Below the pieces are notes generated by a model. That model saw only the letters and a list, made by a program, of their open reading frames with translations, searched no databases and had not been told where the DNA came from. 64,000 bases of DNA from Excoecaria cochinchinensis (taxonomy: Eukaryota > Streptophyta > Magnoliopsida > Malpighiales > Euphorbiaceae), in NCBI GenBank assembly GCA_947683425.1, contig CANTUQ010000050.1:10904501-10968500 (forward strand), given 5' to 3'. This document shows, in pieces, positions 34,584-47,200 of the stretch (the stretch's first letter is position 1; each line of letters opens with the position of its first letter). Made by a program: the position numbers and the translations under genes.

Positions 34584-36226
34584 ACCCCTTGTGATACAGT
34601 ATTCATTAAGCTAATATCCATGAGGGATTTTGGTGGTCTAAAAGAATGAGACTTTGATAATTTGACCTTGACCTTGGTTTGCCTAACAATCAAAGGTTGC
34701 GGTCAAGTTTGGTAATTGTAGAATTCTGAGGCCTCATTCAACCGAATAAATGGACTTCCATATTTAGTATTAAACCGAAAATCAAAAATTTTGCCCATTA
34801 GTCAGTTTAATTTTTTTGTTCCCGTTCAATTTTGCATAACCCTATGATAATTTTAAAAATTTTGATATTAATTGACTGATTTTTTGGCTCATGGACCAGC
34901 GGTCCATGATCCCCTACAAACACATGGCTTAATTCTCTAGTATCTTTCAATTTTAGTTTTAATTAAATTTTCCTAATTCAACTTTCAATTCAATATAATT
35001 TCATTTTTAATTTACTGCTTCTTTTAAAATTTCTTCAATTTTCTTCCGAAATAAGATTATGAGAGCTCCTTTTCTTTTTAAAAAGTCAGATAATCACGCA
35101 TTAATTAGTCTGAAAATACTTTAATTCTCTCACACACTCGCAAATTACGTGTATATTATTTGATCTTCAAAAACAATCAAAAATATTATAAATAACTATA
35201 TTTAATTATCTTTAAAAAGAGTTCAATATGTAATTAACCCACCTCTAAAAAGTTCAAAATTTTATTAAGAATATAAATGTATAGTTATCTTTCAAAATAT
35301 TAACATTTTATTTTAAGTATTTTTTACTATATATTTTTAAAAAAGCATTATTAATTGCACACTATTTGCACAAGTTTTATACGAATTTTTTTGTAGGCAA
35401 ATCATTTTTCTAAAAATAAACGCATTAACTGATGTTAAGTTGAATGGATTATAACATGGCTAATGAGCCAGCTCATTGGGTCATGAAATTTTAGAGCCAT
35501 TGAGCCATTTTCATGAGGGAATCGTTGACATATAAAAAGTCAAACTCATTAGATATATATATATGATCAGTTTAGTTTGATTATTGTAACATGGAGCGGA
35601 TGTAGAATGAAAGAAAGAGGGAGGTCTTAATATAATATATATAAGGGACTAATAATCTTTGAAGGAGCCAAATTAGGAAATAAAAAAAGTGCAAAATGAA
35701 TTTTTTATGAAAATGGGGGACCCAAAAGTTTTGGAGAAGGCCCTCTCACAGCGGCTTTGGGTCCCCATTATTTGTAATCCAATTTAATGACCAATTTAGT
35801 TGTTCACTTCTGGCAACATCAACTTTACCCATCATATTTTGATATTAATATTTAAATGCTTCTCCATCCATATTTTTTAATTTTATAATTTTATCAAAAT
35901 TTAATTATTTTTTTTTCTTTTCTTTTTTTTTTTAAATTATATCTAAAAGGATCAAAACTTATGAAATTAATTCAAAATATTTTTTACCAAAATTTGATGC
36001 AACTAAAATCAAAACAATTTTATGCTTAAAAATTTTCTAACTATCATAGATAAAATTATAAAGCTATTTAAAATAATTAAAAAAAATTAAAATTTTTGAA
36101 TAGCTAGCTACTCATAATAATTTAAAAGAAAAGATAAATTTTGAGAAAAAAATAAATTAAATTCAAATAACATAAAATTTAAGAAAAGATAAATTTTGAT
36201 AAAAAAAAATTGAATTGAGAAAACAT
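34584..36226. other. Upstream region of the receptor kinase; no gene seen
   Basis: AT-rich intergenic DNA containing the presumed minus-strand promoter of the receptor kinase. No convincing TATA box or element could be assigned. Confidence 0.4.
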
Positions 36227-37843
36227 TAGGCCTGTCAAAATACACCCATAACTCAACAATTCACCCAAACTCATTAAAAAAAAATTAACCCAAACCCAAT
36301 CCAATTAAAAAATAACCCATTTAAACACACTCAGAATTTACCCATCAATAATGCAACCCGTTTGGGTCTATTTCCCTACACCCATCGGGTCAGCTCCCAA
36401 ATCTCGATTCCCCTGCCCTCCTTCGTTTCTGTTGCTCTATTGCCTTTCTTCTCAATCTCTCTCTCGATCTCTCGAAATCGGCAGTTCATCAGCTGCCACC
36501 TGTCGCCGACTATCTCGCCAACCGCCTGACGCCGGCCATACGATCGGTAAACGTATTACGCCGTGCATTTGCCTTACGATTTAGTGGACTCATCTCTCTC
36601 ATTCTCGGGTATTTTGCTTTCAATTTACTATCAAGAGTTCAGAATTATTTGATATATTCTTTTTCAAATCCCATCTTAGATTTTGTCAATGTTTTTAGTT
36701 AGCTAATTGAACTGAAATCTTATTATCAAGAGTTCAAAATCATATTAGTTTAGAAGCTTTATTATAATCCCTTCGTTTTCATTCTTGGACAACATTTTCT
36801 ATAAATGGGTTAGTGTTAATTATAATCCCTTCGGTTTCATTCTTGTTATAATCCATTCGGTTTCATTCTTGTTAATGTCGGCGTGGTTTTTCATTGTGAA
36901 GCTGAAGAGGAAAAACACTAATAAAAATAAACAGAGTAATACTGGTTTCTCTAATGGTTTGCATCTCTTTAATCCTTTACTTGCTTTGCATTATTAGTAT
37001 TTCCTTCTTTTGCCATTTTGATTATTGCAAGTTCATACTCAATCCTCAATTGGGTTAACATTTTACTTCTGCTTTATTTGTTAATTGTTTAAATCCGAAT
37101 AATTAAGACATTAAATCCTCAATTGGGTTAATCCTAATAATCGTCAAGTTCTTGTTTTTGATTTCCAAGAAACAATTTTATAAATAATGTTTTTGATGCT
37201 GTTTATGCTATGCAATGAAGGAGGTTCCTTTTTGGATTTTGCAATTTACTACTTCTCTTTTGTTTCCTGTTACTGATCATTGTTATCTTTTCCAAATTAA
37301 TCTAAATATGCGTTCAATTATTGATTCATGCATGGAGACATATTTATGCATGGAAAAAAATTCCTATTTATTCTTGAGTTTAATAATCGAAGAAATATTC
37401 CTAAAAAAGAAAAAAGAAAAATATAAATCTTAGAAATATTGTAGTTTTATAATGAGCCAATGGAACATAAGTATTCTCATTGCTGCTTAGGATTTAAATT
37501 CATAAACTCCTAGTGTAAAATGTCTCTGTATATTTCTATGTTATGTGGATTGTAGATGACAGTTGCTCTTTACATAATTGCTTATTGCTGGTGTTTTCAT
37601 TAATAGATGTATATGAATGAGAAGAAAATCCGAAAAGAATAAATAAAATAGAGATAAGTTACAATTTACAAATGGTTTACTGAACTACTGATTTTGTTAG
37701 TTGCAATGGAATGTCTACATATTTGACTTTTATCCCCTTTTTTTTCAGTTTAATATTTCTCCTCTCTCTCATAATAGAATGATTTATATGACCCATTTAT
37801 GATCCAACCCAAACCCGTCCAACCCACCCATTTGCCACCTCTA
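36227..37843. mobile_element. Non-autonomous hAT element (1,617 bp)
   Basis: The ends are TAGGCCTGTCAAAATACACCC and the complement of TAGAGGTGGCAAATGGGT, the TAG-GGTG-type terminus common in plant hAT elements. Flanks are GAAAACAT (36219-36226) and GATAACAT (37844-37851), seven of eight bases equal, as for an 8-bp target duplication. The interior has a GC-richer leader-like block (36350-36560) and a small direct repeat of ATAATCCCTTCGGTTTCATTC (about 36760-36870). No transposase is encoded. Confidence 0.75.
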
Positions 37844-37851
37844 GATAACAT

Positions 37852-38833
37852 AAAACTTAAATAAATATAGAAAAACATTTTATTAATTAGATCAAAATAT
37901 CTAAAGCAAATCAGCTCTAAAATAAAATTTAAAAGCAAATCTTTTATTTTACTATTCATTCCATTACATATAATTAAAAATTTATTAATTAGACTTAAAT
38001 TTAAAATAAAATTTATTAATTAAAACTAAATTATCCATGTTTTAAAAAATTCAAAATTGCTTAATTCATTATAAAAAAAAATTAAATTGAAAAAAAAAAA
38101 ATCCATTCAATTTAAATTTTATTTAAAAATGTGTGAAACGGAGGAAATAATAAAATCATATGATAAATCTGAATTTGTTTGTTTCCCATTTCGAAAACTA
38201 TGGAACAATCACGTCGAAATGTCACAGTGTTAGAACGAGATCCCAATTTTTCACCCAATTATATTACAAAAAATAATAAAAAAAAAAAGCCCAAAAGGCA
38301 AAACTTAACGGGCCTGATGGTCATCGGAAAAGCCCATGGAGCGAACCACCCAGGCAGAGCCGGCGACCACAACAGCAGCGAATACAGGAGGCACAATCAA
38401 ATCAATTTAGATCTGACAAACAGGTGAGCCGGCAAGCATACAATCTCTCCCGGTACGTCTAGCGGAAGTCTAACGGTTCCCTCTATTTGGCATCCTCTTG
38501 AAAACCAAGACGACGCAGATTGCACTTCTTTTGAGCATGCAAAAGTAAAACATGGCACACTTAAATTCTTCACATATAGAAACTGCTAAAAAAACTCTAG
38601 TTTAGGTTCCATTAATGAAGGGAAACATTCTTCTACATCTAGGGTGCATGTTTAAGAAAAACTCCACTTTAGTCAACATATCAAAGCTCCATGGTAATGA
38701 AGTCATAAACGTCTCAAGCAAATTTTGTAATTGTTAAGGTGGAAAATATGAGGTGGATGGAATTATGCGTATAAGCCAAGGTCCTATTGGAGTTCACATT
38801 AGTGGCACAGAACCATATTTTGCATTTTTATAC
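37852..38833. other. Region where the UNC93-like gene should continue but does not
   Basis: AT-rich to 38170, then mixed composition. Leftwards from exon 7 (38834) no further UNC93-like exon can be found on the minus strand. A minus-strand stretch near 38490-38550 could encode CNLRRLGFQEDAK followed by a stop, perhaps an exon end of some other gene, but it is too short to assign. Confidence 0.45.
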
Positions 38834-40223
38834 TTGCTATGGCATCAAAAGCACCATACACTGCCATTGCAACACCAACTCCAGACACACCAATTGCTGG
38901 AGTCACAATATCCCTGGTGAATGCAGCCCTAAGATGGAAGAAATTTTGTTTCTCAGTAAACAAAAACACAATCATAGGGAAAGGAAAAGAAGTAGAGCAT
39001 CATCCCCACTCAGCCATTGCAGAAGTAATTCAATAAACTGTAATCATAGTAGCTATAAGAAATGCACATATCAAGTTAAAATGTACAATTACCATACAAA
39101 TGCTTTCTGTAGTCCAGAATATGCAATCAGGGGGACTATCAATAGCATCCTAATGTCAAGCAGAGGAGTAATAACCAACTTTGACAGTAATGTTAGATGA
39201 GAATAAAAACTGACAGGAGAATTCTCCTGCCCCTCTCCTTTAGTATCTCTTTTACTTAAGAAGCACATTAGTATAATACCCAAGGTTAGAATGCCAAGAA
39301 ACACAATGAACAATAATGTTGTGCCATTGGTACGTCCCTCCTGTGGCAATGTGAATGAAACAATATCAGAAGAAATTTAGACAGCTATCTACTCTACATT
39401 AGATGTAGAATGAAATAAGATTTCTCCAAGTTTTATCTTTTTTCAATCTTTTCATTAATATAAAACCAAAAGATTTATTTTATTAGGTGCATGACTAGTT
39501 TTGTGACAGATCCTGAAAAGGCAAACAAGGTAAACCACAATGACAAATGGTTTAAAATCCATATCAATCAGGTTCTTTGGTATGGGATGGGTTTCGTAGC
39601 CTACTTAAGAAATTAAAAAAGATGCAAAAACGAATAAAAAGGTTTAATAGATGAAAAATTACATTTCCCAAAGTATATATGACAAAAAATGAATTCAAAC
39701 AGAGAGAATATTCAAATAAGCAATGGTCAATAGATCATAGAGCAGTGAATACCATTGCATCCCTCAGAATAACAAGCGAGAGGACATTTCCAACCAGCTG
39801 AATGATCCCACAAAAAGCAATAATGTAAGATGTTGCCAAAAAAGTTTAGCACTAAAGATCTATCATTGAATGGGATTGCACCAGAAAAACGTGTTTGTGG
39901 TACATATGTTTATGCAGCTGTTGATGAGCATCTTTTTTCTCTACAATTCCCATTAAAATGTTTGTTATAACATGTACACAACCTTATAAAATCATTTTCC
40001 CACTTAAACTAAATTTACTGCCACTAAAGAGAAAGCAAAAAGAGGTTTTCGCACAAAACAGCATAAAGCACCTGGTGACTGGCATACATTCCCGAAAATT
40101 CTCCATTAAAGTTACCAATAACAGTTCCTTCATGCAAATGGCAATCTCTTGCATGACTGCGTGCAGCAGAAGTGAGATATGTACCCTGATGGGCCATAAT
40201 AATGTTTAGAAACATGTTGTAGG

Positions 40224-43200
40224 TAGCGGTGTACACGGTTCTGGATCTTTCTGTACCGAACCGAAATACCGAAAAAAAAGATGTAGAACCGAATTGTACC
40301 GTTTACTTTTTTTACTAGAACTGAACCGAACTATACTGTTGACTTTTTTATTAGAACTGAACCGAATTGTACTGGAACCGAATCGAGAACCGTATTAAAC
40401 CGTACCGAACTGTTTTGTACTGAATTGGACCGAAATAACCGATATTTATTAATTATTATATATAATATTAGTAATTTATATATAAATATTATTTATAATT
40501 TCTATTATATCGTTATTATATAAATTTAACTTCATGATTATTTGTATTTTTTTGAAACTTTTATAATTATTTGTATTAAATATTTTAATGTATGAAATTA
40601 ATATAATAAATAGTTAATAAATTAAAATAAATATTTTGATTATTAATAAGATAAATTTAATTATCATATCTATATGAATTTGCAATTAAAATAACTTATT
40701 TTTAATTTAATTTACGTTTAGTGTTACTCAACTACTACATAATTTTTCATTTTGTACAAATATTTATATACACACACAAATATAATTATTATATCAATGA
40801 AATTTTACTAATTAATGTAATTATATGAGTATATAATCATCATACTAATTAATTTCATTTACTTTTAATATCACTCTACCAGTATTTATCTATTGTAAGT
40901 TAATAATTTAATTATATATAATTAAATTTTACTAATTAATATAATTATATAAGTATATAATCACCTTACTAATTAACTTCATTTATTTTTAGTATCACTC
41001 AACTAGTACTCATATATATTTTTTGTACAATATCCATATGAATAATTGAGCATATAAATTAATAATATAATTATATATAATAATTATCATATATAATGAA
41101 ATTTACCAATTCAATTCATGTAATTATATAAATATATAATCACCTTACCAATTAATTTCATTTGTTTTTAGTATCACTCAACTAATATTTATCTATTTTG
41201 TCACAATACATATATGAGTAATTGAGTTGTAACTTTTTTTTTTGAAGCAGAGTTGTAACTTAATAATTTAATTATATATAATTAAATTTTACTAATTCGT
41301 ATTTAATTTAATTTAACTTTAATGTCATTCAACCACTACTTAATTTTTTTTGTACGAATATTTATATACATAATCACTTTACAATTAATTTTATTTACTT
41401 TATTCACCCTTATAGTTATTAACTATAATATTAATTAATAATTTTTTAACTATTAAGCCAAATTTAGTGAAATTGAGTATAATAACTGAGACAAAATAAT
41501 ATATATGGATGGATTCTAACCATATAATCAGTCGATACTGTATATATAATTATCTTATCAATTAATTTCATTTATATTTAGTAGCACTCAATTAGTAATT
41601 ATCTATTTTGACGCAATATATATTTGAATAATTGATTTATTTTAATAATGTAATTATATATAACTGAATAATTTATTATATAATCATTTTATCAATTAAT
41701 TTCATTTGCTTTTAGTGTCACTCGACTAATATTCATCTATTTCTATCACAATACCTATATGAATATGTAAATTAAAAATAAAATTATATATAATTACTTA
41801 TAACAAAATTTTAATTTCTTTTATTTTTAGCATTACTCAACTAATATTTATCTGTATTTAGCACAATATTTATGTGAGTAATTGAAAATATATTTTAATA
41901 ATATAATTATATACAATTATTATATTAATAAAATTTTATTAATTAATATATAATATAATTATATAAGTATATAATTATCTTATTAATTAAATTTTTTAGA
42001 GCAAATTAAGAATGAAATTTGAAAAATTTTAGTTGAAATATTTTTTATTTTAAGTTTTGGAGGGAATTAAAATATTTGGAGGGAATTGAAATATTTGGAG
42101 TGAATTTAATGCCGACGACTTGGATTTTCAGTATTTGGAGCGAGTTGAACGGGTCAATCGTAATTAATTATTGTTTTTGTTATAACTTTTGCTACAGGTG
42201 TCCGTTTGCTTATTATTATATATTTCTGGAAAGCTCATTTCAAGCTGGTCGACTTTTACAAATCTTAGTTTCCTGTAACAGCCCATTTCGTGCCTCCAAA
42301 ATAACGTTTGAGTTTCCGTTTTTCAATTTTAAGTTTTAGGGGTATTATTGTAATTTTTTTTTATTTTTTCATATAAATTATTTGTTACCTTACTATGGAG
42401 GGGACTTTTCAACTTGGAATAAAATTCTTTCATTTTGAGGTATTTTTGCTGCATCAGAATCTGACTGGTTTTATATTTTATTATATATATATATATATAT
42501 ATATATAAGAAAATAAATTAAAAAAAAAACCTAAATTGTGTCAGCCTTTTTTTTTCTGTCTCGAAATTGTGTCAAGCTCCACAATTTTTCCTATTTTTTC
42601 CGTTGGTTTTAGCTTATACTTGCATTTCCTTCTTCTCATCGCTGCCACTATCATTTCCACGGCTATATTTAAAAGTAAAGATAAGTCACACACAACTTTT
42701 GATTTTATGGTATTTGTTAATAATACGTCATTAGTTAATTAAAAATTTGATCAATAGGCTTGTACATAAGCTTTAATTAAGATGATCATTAGAGACAAAT
42801 TACCAATTAATTTTATTAAATATTAGGATTTTAGAAAATTTATTGAAGTAATTTATCTCGAATTTAAAATTTTATCTATAGTGACTATTGTTAAAATATG
42901 TGTTTCTTTTTTCATAAAAGATAGGGATAAATTGAAATATTTTCTTAAAATTGAATGCAAAATTGTATATACTTATTGAGATATTTTAATTATATTTGTA
43001 TTTATTATTGTATATATTTATATTGTAAATTTTTAAAAATATTGAATTATCCGAAATACCGTATTGTATTATCTTGTTTTGTTTTGTACCGAAAGAACCG
43101 AATAACCGAACTGAAAATTATAAGAACCGTACTGAACTTTACCGAAATTAATAAGAACCGAACTGTACCGAAATTTATAAGAACCGAAATTTCACCCCTA
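40224..43200. mobile_element. Non-autonomous hAT element in intron 3 (2,977 bp)
   Basis: The ends are TAGCGGTGTACACGGTTC and the complement of TAGGGGTGAAATTTCGGTTC, flanked by an exact 8-bp duplication, GTTGTAGG (40216-40223 and 43201-43208). Both subterminal regions are rich in ACCGAA motifs. The interior is AT-rich, with a diverged tandem repeat whose landmark is AGTATCACTCAACTAGTA (about eight copies, 40720-41860). 42080-42450 looks like a fragment of another element (TGTAACAGCCCATTTCGTGC resembles a gypsy LTR start). No transposase frame. Confidence 0.88.
42483..42508. repeat. (TA)n microsatellite
   Basis: A run of about 13 TA units inside the hAT element. Confidence 0.9.
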
Positions 43201-43344
43201 GTTGTAGGTACACAAATTATTATACCAAATAGCAGGAATATGATATAAGCTAAAATATTCGCTTGCACCTGTCCAACCCATATTATTGAAGCTGCAAAGC
43301 CAAGATACAAAGAAGCTGGCACCATAGTGTACCTAGATGGAAAG

Positions 43345-43551
43345 TGTTAGAATACAGCTAGCAGCTGACTTTGCTAGCTGTTGTGCTCAAAGTCAGCTAG
43401 TTACAGCTACCAGGCACTGGCTGTAGTCAGCCATTACAGCTAATACAGATTGAATGTTATCTTTCTCTTTCTTTTTTGTATATATATAGGATATGTATTG
43501 ATTGATAAAAACAGATTGAATAACAAATTCAATTTTCATTGTATTGTTACA
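43345..43551 (+). repeat. 5' LTR of the young copia element
   Basis: Starts TGTTAGAATACAGCTAGCAG, ends GTATTGTTACA. It contains TATATATATAGG near 43483, a plausible core promoter, and an internal imperfect inverted repeat around CAGCTAGCAGCTG. Confidence 0.95.
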
Positions 43552-43564
43552 TGGTATCAGAGCC
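43552..43564 (+). promoter_or_regulatory. Primer binding site, initiator tRNA-Met
   Basis: TGGTATCAGAGCC directly follows the 5' LTR and is complementary to the 3' end of initiator tRNA-Met. Confidence 0.92.
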
Positions 43565-44272
43565 TTTTAGGCTTGATTTTGTGATTTACCTGGGATTTCT
43601 GGGTTTCTTTGGGTTGGGTAACTTGTTCCAGCTGCTGTTTTGTTTCGGTTGACCTCCTCCGGTGATCGTCTTGTCATACCACCGGTATCAGAGGAAGCAC
43701 AGGAAGATTTCCGGCCTCTCCAGAAAATTCGGCGCCCTTCCGTTCAGCGATTGAACCAGACGCGCCGCAAGAAGACCCATATAGCTTGTTTCAGCTACTG
43801 TTTGGGTTGGGTAACATTTTCCGGTGACCATTTCGTCTCACCGCCGGTATCAGGAGAAGCGCAGGGGAATTTTCGGCCCCTCCACGAAATCCGGTGACTG
43901 TCCGTTCGGCGACTGTTCCTCACGCGCCGATCAAAGCTTCTGCCTCTTCTCTCATACGACGGCGCGTGGAGGCGCGTGTAAAGCCGGCTGTACCTCCGAT
44001 TTCGTCTCCGGCGTCGCTCGGTAATCTCCGGTCAGATCCCAGTGTTGCGTTGGCCTGGTTCCTTCATCTGGTGGTGTTCTTGCTTTACGTTCCTTTTCTG
44101 CTGGTTGCCAGTGTCACAAGGCTTTGCTTCTTTGATTGGTTTGTGCTTCGTGATTCTCAGTTTATTAAGTTACTTAGCTTGCTTTGCTCCTTTGTTGGCT
44201 TGTGCTTCAGAATATTAAGTTACTTGGCTTTTATTTTGGCTGGTCTGATTTACTTGTTATTTTGAGGATATT
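43565..44272 (+). other. Long leader of the copia element with internal duplication
   Basis: About 710 bp between primer site and gag. Two diverged copies of a ~130-180 bp unit share TTCCGGTGA, CACCG(G/C)CGGTATCAG and TTCGGC-CC blocks (about 43650-43790 and 43820-43960). Small frames over it (43640-44265) are probably not translated as protein. Confidence 0.6.
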
Positions 44273-47200
44273 ATGGCTGACAATAAAGAGGTTGTTAGGG
44301 AAACTGTTAGTGAAATTATTCCTTTAGCTAAGATTACTGAAGAAAAATTAGATGGATCTAATTATCTTGATTGGAGTAGAACGATTAGAATCTATCTTCG
44401 CAGTATGGATAAAGATGATCACTTGACTGATGACCCTCCTACAGATAAAACTGAAAAGCAAATTTGGATGAGAAATGATTCACAATTACTTTTACAGATT
44501 AGAAACTCAATTGAAAGAAATGTGCTTGGCCTAGTTTCTCATTGTGAACGTGTAAAGGAGTTGATGGATTATTTGGCCTTTTTATATTCTGGGAAAAGAA
44601 ATGAGTCTCATATTTATGATGTGTGTAAAGCTTTTTATCGTGCTGAAAAGGAGGCAAAATCACTCACTACTTACTTTATGGAGTTTAAGAAAATTTACGA
44701 AGAATTAAACATGCTTCTACCTTTTAGTGCTGATATTAGAGAGCAACAGGCTCAAAGGGAAAAAATGGCAGTAATGAGTTTTTTGGCTGGTTTGCCATCT
44801 GAATTTGAAACAGCTAAATCGCAAATTCTTTCTGTTTCTGAAATTCCTACTCTTGAGGATGTGTTCAGTAGATTATTGCGTGCTGATAATGCTTTATCTA
44901 GTCAGCTAAATAGTGCTTTTATTGCCAAAGAAAGTGGAGGTGACAATGAAAAAAGGAATATGCTGAGGAGAGGAAATAGATCTAATGATAATCGGAATAC
45001 TGATATTATCTGCTACTATTGTAAAGAACCAGGTCACACGAAGCGCTACTGCAAGAAATTGCAGAATCGCAATCAGAGGGCACAAGTTGTTAATGTTGCT
45101 ACCTCTGGTTCATCATCTGAGCATAATGTCACTATGTCTTCCGAAGAGTATGCTAAGTACCAGGAAATGTTAAAGGGATCCTCAACCTCGATCACTACTG
45201 AGGCAGGTAACACATGTCTCATCTCTTCTAGCAACAATTGGGTCATTGATTCTGGTGCCACGAATCACATGACAGGTAATCCTGATACTTTCACTGATTT
45301 TCGGTCTCATAAAGCTCCTTTACCTGTTACTATTGCTGACGGAACATCATACAACATTGTGGGGTCTGGAACTACCAAACCAACTCCTTCTATTACTTTA
45401 CCTTCTGTTCTAAATTTGCCTAACCTAGCTTTCAATTTGATATTTGTGAGTAAACTTACCAAGGAACTCAATTGTTGTGTCTCATTTTTCCCTGATCATT
45501 GTCTTTTTCAGGATCTTATGACGAAGCAGATTTTTGGTAAAGGACATGTATCTGGTGGTCTATACATTCTGGATTCTTGGGTACCACGATCTATTGCTTG
45601 TTCCAGTGTTATTTCTCCTTTTAAAGCACATTGTCGGTTGGGACATCTTTCTCTGCCTAGTTTGAAGAAGTTGTGTCCGCAGTTTCATGATGTATCTTCT
45701 TTGGAGTGTGAGTCTTGTCATTTTGCTAAACATCATCGTAGCTTATCAGGTCCTAGAATTAATAAACGAGCTGGGTTTTCTTTTCAACTTGCTCATTCAG
45801 ATATTTGGGGTCCCTGTCCTGTTATGTCAAAAACTGGGTACAGATATTTTGTTACATTTGTGGATGATTTTTCCCGTATGACTTGGATTTATTTTATGAA
45901 AAATCGTTCTGAAGTTTTCTCCCATTTTTCTGCTTTTTGTGCTGAAGTTAAAACCCAATTCAATGCCTCTGTTAACATATTACGGAGTGATAATGCTAAG
46001 GAATATATGTCAGATTCTTTTCAGCGGTATATGTCTCAACAGGGTATTCTTCATCAATCCTCTTGTGTTGATACCCCTTCTCAAAATGGAGTCGCTGAAA
46101 GGAAAAACAGACATTTACTTGAGACAGCTAGAGCTTTATTGTTTCAAATGAATGTTCCTAAGTATTTTTGGGCCGATGCTATTTCTACAGCTTGTTTTTT
46201 GATTAATCGGATGCCCTCTACGGTGTTGAATGGTGATATACCTTATAGTGTTTTATTTCCAAATAAGACACTATTTCCAGTAGAACCACGGATATTTGGC
46301 AGTACTTGTTATGTTCGCGATGTACGTCCTCATATTACCAAACTCGATCCTAAGGCATTGAAGTGTGTTTTCTTAGGATACTCGCGTCTTCAAAAAGGAT
46401 ATAGATGTTATTCTCCTGATTTACAGCGACATTTGGTTTCAGCTGATGTGGTATTCTTAGAAGATAAATCTTTCTTTTCATCTCCTTCCACACCTACAAG
46501 TCACGAGGAGGAAGATGAGTGGCTTATCTATAAGGTAACATCTTCTCGAGAACAAGTTGATGTGCCCACTATATCCTCTAGTACTGAGCAGATAATGGAT
46601 GATGATCATTCAGCAAGACCACAAATTGTTCAGGTCTACTCTAGAAGAAAAGACACTCATGATACATGTCATGCACCAACATCTTTGTCATCAGATCCTG
46701 CTTCTGCCGACGACGATCTTCCCATTGCTCTTCGTAAAGGTACACGTACTTGTAAATCCACTTATTCCATTGCTAATTTTGTTTCCTATGATCACCTATC
46801 TCCCTCGATATGCTCTTTAATTGCATCTTTAGATTCTGTATCTATTCCTAAGACAGTTAAGGAGGCCTTAAGTCATCCTGGATGGTATGATGCTATGATT
46901 GAAGAGATGAGTGCCTTGGATGAAAATAACACTTGGGAGTTAGTGAATTTACCTGAAGGCAAGAAGGCTGTGGGTTGCAAATGGGTCTTTACAGTCAAAG
47001 TTAATCCGAATGGATCTGTAGCTCGGTTGAAAGCTCGACTTGTAGCTAAAGGATATGCTCAGACCTATGGGGTGGATTATTCTGATACTTTCTCTCCAGT
47101 CACCAAATTAAGTTCTGTTCGTCTTTTCATATCTTTGACAGCTTCTCACCATTGGCCTTTACATCAACTTGACATTAAAAATGCTTTCCTTCATGGTGAT

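Noticed and set aside
38179..38427. 82-codon plus-strand frame
   Set aside because: Low-complexity Lys/Asn content and no homologue recognised; not supportable as a gene.
43047..43325. 92-codon minus-strand frame starting with UNC93 text
   Set aside because: Only the first 19 or so residues are exon 3; the rest reads through the intron into the hAT element.
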